In this document: piece by piece, positions 52,994 through 62,168 of the stretch | Layout: each line of letters opens with the position of its first letter | Numbering within the stretch: the stretch's first letter is position 1 | Source of the DNA: CAWKDC01 sp044445605 | GTDB taxonomy: Bacteria; Pseudomonadota; Gammaproteobacteria; JABCZS01 | Assembly: GCA_044445605.1 (NCBI GenBank) | Contig: JBIOEA010000007.1 | Span: forward strand, 1-64,000 | Direction: 5' to 3' | DNA length: 64,000 nucleotides | The notes under the pieces: model-generated | What the model saw: the letters and a program-made list of their open reading frames with translations, nothing else | The model's database searches: none | What the model was told of the DNA's origin: nothing | Translations under genes and position numbers: made by a program

Positions 52994-53275
52994 ATGGCAC
53001 ATAAAAAAGCCGGTGGTAGCACGCGAAATGGCAGAGACTCCAACCCTAAATATTTAGGTGTGAAGCGTTTTGGTGGCCAGGTCGTGAAGGCGGGTAACAT
53101 TTTGATGCGTCAACGTGGCACACATGTTCATGCAGGGTTGAATGTAGGGATTGGTCGCGACCATACCTTGTTTGCCTTGGTTGATGGTATTGTCAAGTTT
53201 CAACGGAAAGGCGAGCATTATCGTCAATTCGTGAGTGTTGTTCCTGCAGTAGCTGAAGCAGCTGAAGCAGAATAA
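52994..53275 (+). CDS. rpmA: 50S ribosomal protein L27
   Basis: Protein near the peptidyl-transferase centre. It starts MAHKKAGGSTRNGRDS with no N-terminal extension needing cleavage. GGQVVKAGNILMRQRGT is the family signature. The 93-residue length includes a short Ala/Glu-rich tail. A terminator follows at once. Confidence 0.98.
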   Translation: MAHKKAGGSTRNGRDSNPKYLGVKRFGGQVVKAGNILMRQRGTHVHAGLNVGIGRDHTLFALVDGIVKFQRKGEHYRQFVSVVPAVAEAAEAE

Positions 53276-53295
53276 CGGCACAATGATGCAAGACG

Positions 53296-53335
53296 GGCGT
53301 AGATTAGTTTAACCTAATCTGCGCCTTTTCTTTTT
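53296..53335 (+). terminator. Rho-independent terminator after rpmA
   Basis: Stem GGCG/AGATTAG paired with CTAATCT/GCGCC, followed by TTTTCTTTTT. It separates rplU-rpmA from obg, which must be read through or have its own promoter. Confidence 0.85.
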
Positions 53336-53379
53336 GTGTGTGCCCGATGCGCCAACGGCGCATGGTTGGGGGATTAAAA

Positions 53380-54405
53380 ATGCGGTTTGTCGATGAAGTA
53401 AAGATCAACGTAGAAGCAGGAAACGGCGGCAGTGGCTGTGCGAGTTTTCGTCGTGAAAAATATGTTCCCTTAGGTGGGCCTAGTGGTGGTGATGGTGGTA
53501 AAGGTGGCAGTGTCTATCTTGAAGCGGATCCTAACATGAACACGTTGCTCGATTACCGTTATGCACGTTTACATCGCGCAAAGCATGGCCAGAATGGCAT
53601 GGGCAGTGAATGCACCGGCCGTGGTGGTGATGATCTGGTGTTGAAAGTCCCCGTAGGCACATTAGTATTTGATACAGAAACAGACGAATGTTTAGGTGAT
53701 TTAATGCATCCTCATGAGCGCATTTGCGTTGCGCGCGGGGGTGAAAACGGTATTGGTAATATTCACTTTAAAAGCTCGACGAACCGTGCGCCGCGTCAAT
53801 TCACGACAGGCAAACCGGGCGAGCATCGCGAACTACGGTTAGAGCTGCAAGTATTAGCTGACGTTGGATTGTTAGGTTATCCTAATGCAGGCAAGTCAAC
53901 ATTGATTTCGAAAATTTCGGCAGCGCGCCCTAAAATCGCTGATTATCCATTTACAACGTTGTACCCTAATTTAGGGATGGTGCGTTCGCGTTTCGGCAAA
54001 GATTTCGTGGTGGCGGATATTCCTGGTTTGATTGAAGGCGCCAGTGAAGGCATTGGATTAGGTACACACTTTCTAAAGCATTTGAATCGCACTCGTATCT
54101 TACTTCATGTGATTGATGTGTTGCCTATTGACGGATCAGATCCTGTCACTTGTGCAAAAGCTCTCGTTCAAGAGCTCAAAAAGTACGATGAAGATTTGTA
54201 TGAAAAGCCACGCTGGCTGGTGTTGAATAAAATCGATTTGATTCCTGAAGACGAGCGTGCTGCGTTGCAGAAAAAGATCGTGACGGGATTAAAGTGGAAA
54301 GGCCCCGTGTTTACGATTTCGGCATTGGCAGGGTTAGGTTTAACACCGTTGGTCGATGCGGTTGGCGAGTATTTTAAGCAACAGGCTGAGCCAGTGTTGG
54401 AGTGA
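53380..54405 (+). CDS. obgE: GTPase Obg/CgtA
   Basis: Essential ribosome-assembly and stress GTPase. The start MRFVDEVKINVEAG (53380) fits the family; an upstream frame to 53338 begins inside the terminator. The glycine-rich Obg fold covers residues 1-158. G1 is GYPNAGKST near 166, G3 is VADIPGLIEGAS and G4 is NKID. The 341-residue length is normal. It overlaps the convergent CxxCH gene's 3' end by 32 bases. Confidence 0.97.
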   Translation: MRFVDEVKINVEAGNGGSGCASFRREKYVPLGGPSGGDGGKGGSVYLEADPNMNTLLDYRYARLHRAKHGQNGMGSECTGRGGDDLVLKVPVGTLVFDTETDECLGDLMHPHERICVARGGENGIGNIHFKSSTNRAPRQFTTGKPGEHRELRLELQVLADVGLLGYPNAGKSTLISKISAARPKIADYPFTTLYPNLGMVRSRFGKDFVVADIPGLIEGASEGIGLGTHFLKHLNRTRILLHVIDVLPIDGSDPVTCAKALVQELKKYDEDLYEKPRWLVLNKIDLIPEDERAALQKKIVTGLKWKGPVFTISALAGLGLTPLVDAVGEYFKQQAEPVLE

Positions 54406-55924
54406 AAGTATGCTTTGTGGGGATGACCTTGGTGCTCTCAAAACTTTTTCTGGGAAAAATAACCCTAAACCCTGGTTCCAAAATTTGGCCTAGTGGATTT
54501 TGAGATATTTCGCTCGAGGATAATTCTTGTCGAACGTGTAATAATTTTTTAACTGCCTGCTCTTGAAGGGTTGCATTATTTTCCAGTGATGAAATTTCCT
54601 TGAGATACGTTTTGATTGAGCCATTGAGGTTTGCAAAACCATGTTCGGCATCAGACAGATTGGCCAGTAATGATTTAGCAGAGACATCGGACGAATTTTT
54701 TAAAGTGATTTCGAACGTTTCAAGCCAATGCGCATCCAATTGATTCGGCACTTGCTTTAATAAATGGCAGCGCTGCTGTGAAAAAACGGGATGTTTAAAA
54801 TCGACTCCTAATACAGCTTTAACAAAATCCATGGTAATCACATTATTTGACAACAATTTATCAATAGCAAGTTGATCTGCCACAGACCGAATGGGAGCAA
54901 GCCACGCGTGATAAGCATCGGGCAGATTGTTCTCAGGAAATTTGACATTGTGCTTTATGAGCAGGGACTCATAGTTTTTGCGGGACATCTTCGCTTCGAC
55001 ATATCCCAGTCTTGCATCTATCCAGAAATCTGAAGGTATTTGAATATCACCTGTTGTATCTTCATCAGAATCAATATTAATTTCTGTTGTGCAAAAGAGA
55101 GGACGCAATTGTTCTTGCAGTGAGAGTGATGCGATTTTTTCTTGATACGTATCGCTGTTTTCGAGTTTATTCATGCCATGATAAACAGATTGTGCAAACA
55201 GGGCCGCATCGATGATGACTTGATTGGAGGTTGATGCTTCTTTCGAAAGGCGATAATCGCCAAAAAGCAGTGGCCTGGATGTCAGCCACCAATCGTTATG
55301 AGGGCTCACCAATTCCTTCATAATGGGGCCGCCGCTATTATGGCACGCTGAGCAACGCATAATACTGCCAAACTTAGCTTCACCTGGTTTCGGTATTCTA
55401 TATAGGTTTTTATTATCAGCCAAAGCATCGAAGGAATCTCCCCTATAGAACCAACGTGTGCCTGTTTTAATGCCGCGTAGTTCATAGAAATTAAAGACAC
55501 GTTTATTGGCATCCCAGGCTATCAATTCGATCAGGAGTTTACCTGGGGCTGGGGATTGGTCCAATATCAGTTGTTGATTTTCTAACCCCGTAAAGTGCCC
55601 AAAAAAGAATTCACCCTCTATGACGGTTTCAAAGAAGCTGAAACTGCCTTGAGCAGGATTGTGGTGGCCACGATTGGCGACCATGGCTTTTTTGGAAAAT
55701 AGCTTATTATTTTCCAAAAGTAATTTGAATTCACCAACATTGTTAGGGCAAGCGACGGAAGGATCGTTCAGCAATGTATAGAGGACGTCATGTTTTACGG
55801 TTGAGTGTGTATTATCCGAATGATAAAGCTGACAGGCAATAGAAGGCGGAGTAATCGCCAGAAGTGCGCCCCCGATGATAAACGAAGCACATTGTCGAAT
55901 AAATTTCATTGTGTTGGTTTTCAT
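54374..55924 (-). CDS. Exported protein with a single CxxCH heme-type motif, 516 aa
   Basis: Not assigned to a family I can name. The start MKTNTMKFIRQ (55924) has GGAGA upstream. A signal peptide ends near ITPPSIA. One CSACH motif lies at residues 191-195 (IMRCSACHNSGGPIM), matching covalent c-type heme attachment. No second heme motif is present. Upstream residues WFYRGDSFDALADNKNLYRIP and downstream a helical C-terminal region lack known domains. Export plus CxxCH suggests a periplasmic mono-heme protein; a metal site of another kind is the main alternative. The 3' end overlaps obg by 32 bases. Confidence 0.72.
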   Translation of the reverse strand: MKTNTMKFIRQCASFIIGGALLAITPPSIACQLYHSDNTHSTVKHDVLYTLLNDPSVACPNNVGEFKLLLENNKLFSKKAMVANRGHHNPAQGSFSFFETVIEGEFFFGHFTGLENQQLILDQSPAPGKLLIELIAWDANKRVFNFYELRGIKTGTRWFYRGDSFDALADNKNLYRIPKPGEAKFGSIMRCSACHNSGGPIMKELVSPHNDWWLTSRPLLFGDYRLSKEASTSNQVIIDAALFAQSVYHGMNKLENSDTYQEKIASLSLQEQLRPLFCTTEINIDSDEDTTGDIQIPSDFWIDARLGYVEAKMSRKNYESLLIKHNVKFPENNLPDAYHAWLAPIRSVADQLAIDKLLSNNVITMDFVKAVLGVDFKHPVFSQQRCHLLKQVPNQLDAHWLETFEITLKNSSDVSAKSLLANLSDAEHGFANLNGSIKTYLKEISSLENNATLQEQAVKKLLHVRQELSSSEISQNPLGQILEPGFRVIFPRKSFESTKVIPTKHTFTPTLAQPVA

Positions 55925-56091
55925 CCGAAATCTCCGGTCCCTGGGATAATGCAAGGAGAGATGATATCATATTGGCCGTACGAGGCAAAATCCCGTGGGC
56001 GTGGTTGCCAAGCGCTCATGATCTGTCCTGTTTGTGCGATATGAGTGTCGTATATTTAAAGAAGTTAAATTAATAATGGAAGTTTTTTGGT

Positions 56092-56556
56092 ATGAAAAAT
56101 TCAACATCCGATATTCACGAAGTCATTCGGCCGCTGTTATTCGAGCCGGATATTGATCGCGTCATTGATATTTGGTATCAAGGATCAATTCTTGCGCATT
56201 CTTTCGTCGATGAAAAATACTGGCTAAATGCTAAAACCTTGATGAAAGAAGTCTATATTCCAAACTCTAAAACATGGGTGTTGTTGGCTGATAATATAAT
56301 CATTGGATTTTATTCTATTGCTGAAGATAGTTTAGCTGCTATCTTCATCGACCCCAAATTTCATGGCAAGGGATATGGTAGGATACTGCTTCAGCATGCG
56401 TTTGCACACAACCAAACATTACAGTTGCATGTGTACCAAAAAAATAATAAGGCAGTTAATTTTTACCGCGCGAATGAGTTTTATATTGAGTCGGAATGTG
56501 TAGATGATAATACAGGTGAGTCAGAGTATATTATGCGTTGGAATCGCGAAGAGTGA
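56092..56556 (+). CDS. GNAT-family N-acetyltransferase, 154 aa
   Basis: Acetyl-CoA binding core is visible as AAIFIDPKFHGKGYGRILLQHA, with the later LHVYQKNNKAVNFYRANEFY typical of the fold. GGAAG lies upstream. The substrate is unknown; the same plan occurs in YjaB- and RimI-like proteins. It is followed after 15 bases by a TfoX-like gene with its own strong ribosome site. Confidence 0.88.
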   Translation: MKNSTSDIHEVIRPLLFEPDIDRVIDIWYQGSILAHSFVDEKYWLNAKTLMKEVYIPNSKTWVLLADNIIIGFYSIAEDSLAAIFIDPKFHGKGYGRILLQHAFAHNQTLQLHVYQKNNKAVNFYRANEFYIESECVDDNTGESEYIMRWNREE

Positions 56557-56571
56557 TGAGAGGAGGTTAAT

Positions 56572-56907
56572 ATGCCAAGCACACAAGGTAGCATTGATTA
56601 TATTCTTGAGCAGATTGCAGATGCTGGGGTGGTAGCTGCTAAGAAAATGTTTGGGGAATATTGTTTATATTGCAATGGGAAGGTAGTTGCTCTTGTATGC
56701 GATGACCAGCTTTTTGTCAAACCAACGCAAGCTGGGAAGTCATTTGTAGGGGAATACGAGGAGAGGGCACCATACAAGGGGGCAAAGCCTTATCTATATG
56801 TTCCTGGCGATAAGTGGGATGACGATAAGTGGGATGACAGTGAATGGCTGAGCACGTTGATTAAAATTTCCGCTTCTGAATTGCCATTACCGAAGATGAA
56901 AGGATGA
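56572..56907 (+). CDS. TfoX/Sxy N-terminal domain protein, 111 aa
   Basis: Shows the TfoX N-terminal fold: AAKKMFGEYCLYCNGKVVALVCDDQLFVKPT. The C-terminal TfoX domain is absent, so this is a single-domain member. Such proteins are often annotated as competence regulators, but one-domain forms have no proven role in that. AGGAGG precedes the start. A short duplicated run (DKWDDDKWDD) lies near residue 85. Confidence 0.85.
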   Translation: MPSTQGSIDYILEQIADAGVVAAKKMFGEYCLYCNGKVVALVCDDQLFVKPTQAGKSFVGEYEERAPYKGAKPYLYVPGDKWDDDKWDDSEWLSTLIKISASELPLPKMKG

Positions 56908-57146
56908 GGGTTTGCTTCATTCCTTGGGGGCTGTGCGTTAGGAGGTTGACAGTTAATCAGGGATTTCCTGACATACATTCATGTATTAAATTGTTATTAT
57001 AATGACTTGTTCGCGCAAAGCAGATTTCTTGTTTACCCGGAAACCTCCTCAACCTATTGAATTTATAGGTTATCTGCGTTTGGCAGAGATCATGCTACAC
57101 TTTGGATGTGTGTTCCATTACTTATTAATTTCCAGGAGATGTAATC
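56908..57146. other. Gene-free spacer with promoter-like sequence
   Basis: No gene is supported. A perfect TATAAT lies at 56999-57004 without a good -35. A frame from 57002 on the plus strand is overlapped by the better-supported gene at 57147. Confidence 0.4.
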
Positions 57147-58025
57147 ATGCCCAAGGATTTTGTTTTGGTTTATATCTGGAAGAAACCTTCACCCACTGCG
57201 AGCAGCTTTTCGTTTATGTCTTGGGCAGGGACACTATTCTCTAAACCCTCAAATGAAGTGCATGGATCAGAACTGGGCAGGAGAGACTCGCATATTGCTA
57301 TCAGCATTCCTACAGAAACAGATAGCAAGTATTTCAGCTTCTGGCCTGAACCATTGATTCAAACGACCGAGTGTGGTGGGTATATGCATTCTCAAAATGA
57401 AGACGTTCAAAGCATGGGAAGAAAGGCTGATTTGATATTAATCATTAAAGATGCAGACACTGAAAAAGCGTTCAAAAAAGCGAAATATTTTGCAGCGCTT
57501 TGGGTGAATCATCTTGATTTTGCTGCTCTTCCCTGGGAGCGGGCACTTGCATATAAAACTTATGCCCCACAGAATGAAGCTCAAAGTGATCATTCCGCAG
57601 TATCCATCTATGGTATTTTGCTTTCAGCAATAGACTGTAGTAAAGCAGATATTAGACTTGAGAGTCATGGGGCGGGGGAGGTTACGACAGAAACTTTGCA
57701 TGCCGCTTTAATTGCTCACCCACAAGTCAGTAGCGATATCTCAGCTTATCCAGGCGCTCTTAGTGAAGAACAAGTTGTCTTGCCTGAATATCCATTATAT
57801 TTAAAACTCAAAGATGATAGGTTGAAAATGTTGCCCGAGGATCAACGAGAAATTAAAAGTTCTCTTCAATATCGAGGAACCGAGTTTAACAAGGTCCTAA
57901 AGATGTTACTCGTTGTCTGCACTATGGGTGATGGGAAGAAAGCTTCGTTTCCAATTACAAATATCGAAACTGATTCTAGTCGATATAATGAAGCGAAGGG
58001 GAAAGTGCAAGTGAAATTAAAATAA
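57147..58025 (+). CDS. Hypothetical protein, 292 aa
   Basis: Not recognised. ATG at 57147 follows AGGAGATG at good spacing. The protein is soluble, without signal peptide. The N-terminal half has SHIAISIPTETDSKYFSFWPEP, and the rest holds alternating helices and strands (ADLILIIKDADTEKAFKKAKYF). The opening part (WAGTLFSKPSN, then GHxAI-like residues) faintly recalls effector-type peptidase folds, but no catalytic set is evident. It stands alone in the accessory part of the window. Confidence 0.65.
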   Translation: MPKDFVLVYIWKKPSPTASSFSFMSWAGTLFSKPSNEVHGSELGRRDSHIAISIPTETDSKYFSFWPEPLIQTTECGGYMHSQNEDVQSMGRKADLILIIKDADTEKAFKKAKYFAALWVNHLDFAALPWERALAYKTYAPQNEAQSDHSAVSIYGILLSAIDCSKADIRLESHGAGEVTTETLHAALIAHPQVSSDISAYPGALSEEQVVLPEYPLYLKLKDDRLKMLPEDQREIKSSLQYRGTEFNKVLKMLLVVCTMGDGKKASFPITNIETDSSRYNEAKGKVQVKLK

Positions 58026-58248
58026 TGGGCGAACGACGTCTGTCTCTATACCCATCGCACTTGAAGAAGCGGCTTAGTGCCTAATCAACTTTAGGTTCAA
58101 ACGGGCTACGCCCACACCCGTTCGTATTTAAATAGTTATAGATAACGAACAGCTTCTAAACATTATACTACATGGGTATGCTGAACCTAAGTATAATGGG
58201 TAGAACTAATGATATAATGTCATTTTTAAACACATAGAGTGGTTGCGC
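58026..58248. repeat. Spacer with inverted repeats
   Basis: ACTTTAGGTTCA at 58088-58099 faces TGAACCTAAGT at 58182-58192. Inside the pair a second arm set AACGGG/CCCGTT occurs near 58100-58123. The roughly 105-base unit looks like a small inverted-repeat element. A TATAAT at 58213-58218 may serve the next gene. Confidence 0.4.
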
Positions 58249-59184
58249 ATGATCATCAGCATTGATTGGGACCATACATTCAGAAATGTTACAGGTATTG
58301 ATCTGAATATTTTAGCACTCGTTTTATACGCTCAATCTAAGCAGATTCCGGTGGGTTTAACAACACATCGTGATCTTGAAAACACAACATTATATACATT
58401 ATATCATTGGCAGCATGGTCCTCACTCAAATGATGAGCGAGATGCATTGGCCGCAGCGATTCATTATTGGGATGAAAATTTATTTAAACCCTTGAACATT
58501 CGGTTTGATTTCATTAACGCAAGGTATCAGCCTCGGTGCAAGGGTATAAATTATTATCAACATTCCATCTTGCCTTTAGAAAAAAGACTGGCAGAGGAAA
58601 TTCTTGTCAATGGCATTTTAAATGCACCCGAGGTTGTGAGAAATAAAATAGGTGAGTATGCCGTTCCAGAAGAATTGCTTGATAACAACGAATTCAAGGA
58701 AGCGCAAATATTCTGGCTCAGCAATATGTATCAGCACGTTCATGACCATGCCACGCTCTATCATATTGATGATAGTCGCGATGTTTGCGATTTTCTTCCG
58801 GAAAAACTCACGCAATTGAAAAACGGATTAACGGTAAAAACTATTTTATATCGAAGTTCGCCGCTTTTTTCAAATAAAGCATGCCTCGAATGCCTTTCTG
58901 ACATTGGCTTATTAGACGATATAAACGATTTTATCAATCAGCATGAAATCGAAAACCTGATCCAAGACCATCGGAAGTGCTTGGCAGTTGTCATGGCGGT
59001 TTTGCAAATGGACGGCTTAAGTGACGAAGTGATTTCAACCATTGAGGATGTGTTGCATGAAATTGGGGAATCAATGAATTCAGATACAGACAAGCTCCAT
59101 AAATTCGTTGAAAAACAATGCATGGAAACTCGAAAAAATAAGCATCCAATTTGTATTATGCCAAACTCTTTAACCTTTAGATAG
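58249..59184 (+). CDS. HAD-like protein of unknown substrate, 311 aa
   Basis: Begins MIISIDWDHTFRN, with Asp6 and Asp8 in the DxDx(T/V) arrangement of haloacid-dehalogenase phosphatases. A later VGLTTHR may be motif II (Thr). The lysine and acidic motifs III-IV are not obvious, though DDSRDVCDF near residue 170 could supply the latter. The remainder is helical. I choose ATG at 58249 over a TTG six bases upstream. The end is cut close to the inverted repeat at 59201. Enzyme activity is plausible but unproven. Confidence 0.6.
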   Translation: MIISIDWDHTFRNVTGIDLNILALVLYAQSKQIPVGLTTHRDLENTTLYTLYHWQHGPHSNDERDALAAAIHYWDENLFKPLNIRFDFINARYQPRCKGINYYQHSILPLEKRLAEEILVNGILNAPEVVRNKIGEYAVPEELLDNNEFKEAQIFWLSNMYQHVHDHATLYHIDDSRDVCDFLPEKLTQLKNGLTVKTILYRSSPLFSNKACLECLSDIGLLDDINDFINQHEIENLIQDHRKCLAVVMAVLQMDGLSDEVISTIEDVLHEIGESMNSDTDKLHKFVEKQCMETRKNKHPICIMPNSLTFR

Positions 59185-59902
59185 CGTAACCTTTTACGAT
59201 CACAAGATCTGACAACGAAGAACTCTTCGCCCCCTTTACAAAGCTGACCGTTACCCATAAGTCGCCATCAGGGCCTGCTCATGAATAATTTTTGCGTTTA
59301 AACCAGGGCAATCGCATCTAGGAGGCCAACGGCCTCAAAGATTTTAGCCCAGGGCAAGCGAGCGCAGCGAAGCGTCGCCCTGGGTAAGATATGACAGAGG
59401 AGGTAGCGCTGAAAGCGCGGTGCGCCAAGGTAAACCTGGCAAATCTTGCGGGTGAAAGTCCTGCCATAGAAGGAGAACCGATTCCACTATGTAGCGAGTC
59501 TTGCGTCATTGTAGGTAACGAAAGTGACGAAGCGTAGACAGCGAAACTGGCGAGCCGAAACCCATGGTGGGTGAACGCGACAAGCCTCGAAATCAGCGTC
59601 CTTCGGGAGAGCAGATAAGATCGCGCTCTTAGCAAGCAACAGAGAGCATTCAGCAGCTAAATCGGGATGAATGCACTCTCTCCCCGGGGTTATGAGCGTC
59701 AGCGAGCCAGTAGAGATATGCCGAGGAACTTGGGAAGTCCATAAATTTCTACAGGGACAGTAGTAGACGGAGTACAAGCGGATGAACCGCAAGGCTCAGT
59801 CGAAGGGTTTATGGATGGCGGAGTCGATCGTAGTAGCGAGGAAGCGAGTAATGATCGTGGAGCGAAGGGTCGGCAGATAGTGATAGCGAACGAGGGACAC
59901 TT

Positions 59903-61234
59903 ATGACCGTAAATACAGAAGACGGGCACCAAAAGAAAACAAAACTCGAACGCATAGGCGAGCGAGCAAAGCACAGACCCGATACAGTGTTCAATAACAT
60001 TGGGCACGTTATCGATCTGGATTTGCTCAGGGAATGTTACCGAGAGTTGGATGGAAAGAAGGCGATCGGCACAGATGGCGTAACCAAGGCAGCATATGGG
60101 GAAAAGCTAGAGGGGAACTTGCAAGCTCTTTTGGCCAGACTGCATAAGCGCGCATACAAACCTCAAGCCTCGAGGCTGGTAGAAATACCGAAAGAAGACG
60201 GAAGCACAAGACCACTGGCGATCTCTTGTTTTGAAGACAAGATCGTACAGCTGGCGATGTCGAAGATTCTGACGGCGGTATTCGAACCAGAATTTCTTCC
60301 GTGTTCGTATGGATACCGAGAAGGGGTGAATGGGCATGAAGCACTGCGAGCCTTGATGAAACACAGCAATGCGAACCCCGATGGCATAACGATAGAAATT
60401 GACCTGAGGAAATACTTCAATTCAATACCCCACCATCATTTGATGGAGATATTGGAGAAGAAGATCTCAGACAAATATATACTGCGATTGGCTTTCAGGC
60501 TGATGCGCTCACCGATGATGGTGAATGGAAAAGCAGAGCTGAATAAAGTCGGATGCCCGCAGGGTTCGATCGTGGCGCCGGTCTTATCAAACATCTACCT
60601 AAACTACGTGATCGATAACTGGTTTGCGAAAATCAGGGAAAATCACTTCAGGGGTAGGGCAGAGATGGTGAGATTTGCAGATGACATGGTGTTTGTGTTT
60701 CAAATTAAAGATGACGCGGAAAGATTTTACAAAGTTCTGCCCAAACGACTAGAGAAATATGGATTGACATTACACGAAGAGAAATCGAGTATGATCAGAT
60801 CCGGCAGCAAGGCGGCAGCCGAGGCTGAAAAGAGAGGCGAGCGCTTACCCACATATAAATTCTTAGGATTTACATGCTACTGGGGAAAGAGTCGAAATGG
60901 ATGGTTTAGGTTGAAATACAAAAGCCGATCGGATCGATTTGCGGGGAAGCTCAATGGTCTGCGGAAACACCTCAAAGAGAATCTAAATCAGAAGACGCAC
61001 ATAATCCTAGAACAGGTAAAGAGGATAGTCATGGGATGGGCGAACTATCACGCGATCTCAGACAATCGAGGGCAAGTAGAGGCGTTTATTCACTGGAGTA
61101 AACGAGCGCTATTTGGCTGGATAAACCGGAAGGGAGGAAGGCGAAAGATGAGCTGGATAAAATTTGAAGAACTTATGGAACGTGTAAACTACCCGAAGAG
61201 CTTTAGAACAACATCGATGTTCACGACTCGCTGA
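59903..61234 (+). CDS. ltrA: Group II intron reverse transcriptase/maturase
   Basis: 443-residue intron-encoded protein that splices the intron and copies it into new sites. RT motifs in order: RPLAISCFEDKIVQLAM, SYGYREGVNGHEAL, IEIDLRKYFNSIPH, GCPQGSIVAPVLSNIYL, the active site FADD (258-261), and YKFLGFTCYW. The maturase X domain carries VMGWANYHAIS. No HNH endonuclease domain follows, as in class C and some other classes. The frame is intact, so the intron may still be active. Confidence 0.95.
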   Translation: MTVNTEDGHQKKTKLERIGERAKHRPDTVFNNIGHVIDLDLLRECYRELDGKKAIGTDGVTKAAYGEKLEGNLQALLARLHKRAYKPQASRLVEIPKEDGSTRPLAISCFEDKIVQLAMSKILTAVFEPEFLPCSYGYREGVNGHEALRALMKHSNANPDGITIEIDLRKYFNSIPHHHLMEILEKKISDKYILRLAFRLMRSPMMVNGKAELNKVGCPQGSIVAPVLSNIYLNYVIDNWFAKIRENHFRGRAEMVRFADDMVFVFQIKDDAERFYKVLPKRLEKYGLTLHEEKSSMIRSGSKAAAEAEKRGERLPTYKFLGFTCYWGKSRNGWFRLKYKSRSDRFAGKLNGLRKHLKENLNQKTHIILEQVKRIVMGWANYHAISDNRGQVEAFIHWSKRALFGWINRKGGRRKMSWIKFEELMERVNYPKSFRTTSMFTTR

Positions 61235-61252
61235 ATAACTTAGCACTATCGG

Positions 61253-61285
61253 GAGCCGGATGCGGGAAATCCGCAAGTCCGGTTC
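61253..61285 (+). ncRNA. Group II intron domain V
   Basis: A 33-base hairpin starting GAGCCGGATGCGGG and ending AGTCCGGTTC, the catalytic core helix with its GAAA-type loop. It lies 18 bases after the reverse transcriptase stop. Confidence 0.9.
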
Positions 61286-61550
61286 TGAGGAGGGGTTTAC
61301 CAGGGCAACCTGGCAGATCTACTCACCCCAGAACTACTTACGCGCTTTCAGCGCTCAATATATTGTTCCATTATTACCCTGGGTTACGGTGCGCTGCGCG
61401 CACCTAACCCAGGGCTAAAATCTTAGAGGCCTGCGGCCTAAAATTAAAACTGCAGAGTAGCGCATCTTTACTTATGGGTAACGCTCAGCTTTGTAAAGGG
61501 GGCGAAGAGTTCTTCGTTGTCAGATCTTGTGGTAGTGAACGATTACCTTA

Positions 61551-62168
61551 TTACTTGTTCATCTTCATACGCTTCCTATTATCGCGATCATCATCCTTAT
61601 CATCATCGTTTCCATCCTTAATATTCTGATTTGCTGCGATTGAAATTTTAGCATTATGAGCATCAATTGCCTCTATAACAGTTTGCTTTGGATCATCTCC
61701 GCGTTTTAATACGGCGATACATAAACCTGTCCATACATTTATATCAGAATCAAATTTCATCTTTTTAAAAATCATTGTATGAGCTGGGTATAAAAACTCT
61801 CCACTCCCTATAGCCATGCGCTTACAACGATTGTCACAATATTTTTCATACTTCCCATCAGGATCAGTGACCACGCAAAACTCAGGGGTGTTGTCAGGGG
61901 TTTTGAAGGCGCGATTTTTTCTGGCAGTTTTTTCGTCTTCATCGCTCATCGTACTGATAACACGCATTGCAATATTGCGCGCTTTATAAGCCGAAAGGGC
62001 TTCGATGTGACCTTCCAAATCTTTAGTGCAACCCTTAAACTTTAGCGTTGTCCATTCATTTTCTCTTCCTGCATATAATGGATTACCAGCACCCGGTAGA
62101 TAAGCGAGTACCAGGTAATCACTCTCCAGCGTCGCCGGAATATCACATATGCTATTTAATGTTGGCAT
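61551..62168 (-). CDS. Hypothetical protein with charged tail, 205 aa
   Basis: Not recognised. ATG at 62168 has GGAGGT nine bases upstream, within the 3' end of the acetyltransferase gene that it overlaps by 17 bases, so the two are coupled. The soluble body includes LVLAYLPGAGNPLYAGREN, EFCVVTDPDG and a cysteine pair (YCDNRCKRM). The last 25 residues are very charged (NDDDKDDDRDNRKRMK). It stops 20 bases after the inverted-repeat element. Confidence 0.65.
   Translation of the reverse strand: MPTLNSICDIPATLESDYLVLAYLPGAGNPLYAGRENEWTTLKFKGCTKDLEGHIEALSAYKARNIAMRVISTMSDEDEKTARKNRAFKTPDNTPEFCVVTDPDGKYEKYCDNRCKRMAIGSGEFLYPAHTMIFKKMKFDSDINVWTGLCIAVLKRGDDPKQTVIEAIDAHNAKISIAANQNIKDGNDDDKDDDRDNRKRMKMNK

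Larger units (their letters stand above)
59420..61326 (+). mobile_element. Group II intron (class C-like), about 1.9 kb
   Basis: The 5' end reads GTGCGCC, the common start of group II introns, followed by conserved domain I sequence (GGGTGAAAGTCC). Domain IV encodes the reverse transcriptase. The 3' end carries domain V and a domain VI hairpin with an unpaired A, ending near CTACTCAC. The insertion follows directly after a GCGC-TGAAA-GCGC stem-loop, which fits the class C habit of inserting after hairpins. The exact 3' edge is within a few bases. Confidence 0.85.
59201..61531. mobile_element. Near-palindromic element with 62-bp inverted ends, carrying a group II intron
   Basis: The first 62 bases (59201-59262) and last 62 (61470-61531) are reverse complements with one mismatch. 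Inside them the two halves mirror each other further: GGCC-containing arms, CCCTGGG/CCCAGGG stems and, at the centre, AGCGCTGAAAGCGCG against CGCGCTTTCAGCGCT. Without the intron the element would be about 424 bases and encode nothing. It resembles a miniature inverted-repeat element or two head-to-head repeats. A related single copy is at 24858-25010. Confidence 0.85.

Noticed and set aside
57002..57244. 80-residue frame before the 292-residue unknown gene
   Set aside because: It overlaps the next gene, whose AGGAGATG ribosome site and length are better, and it has no site of its own.
61235..61550. Downstream intron flank as a separate regulatory RNA
   Set aside because: It is explained by domains V and VI of the intron and the right half of the palindromic element.
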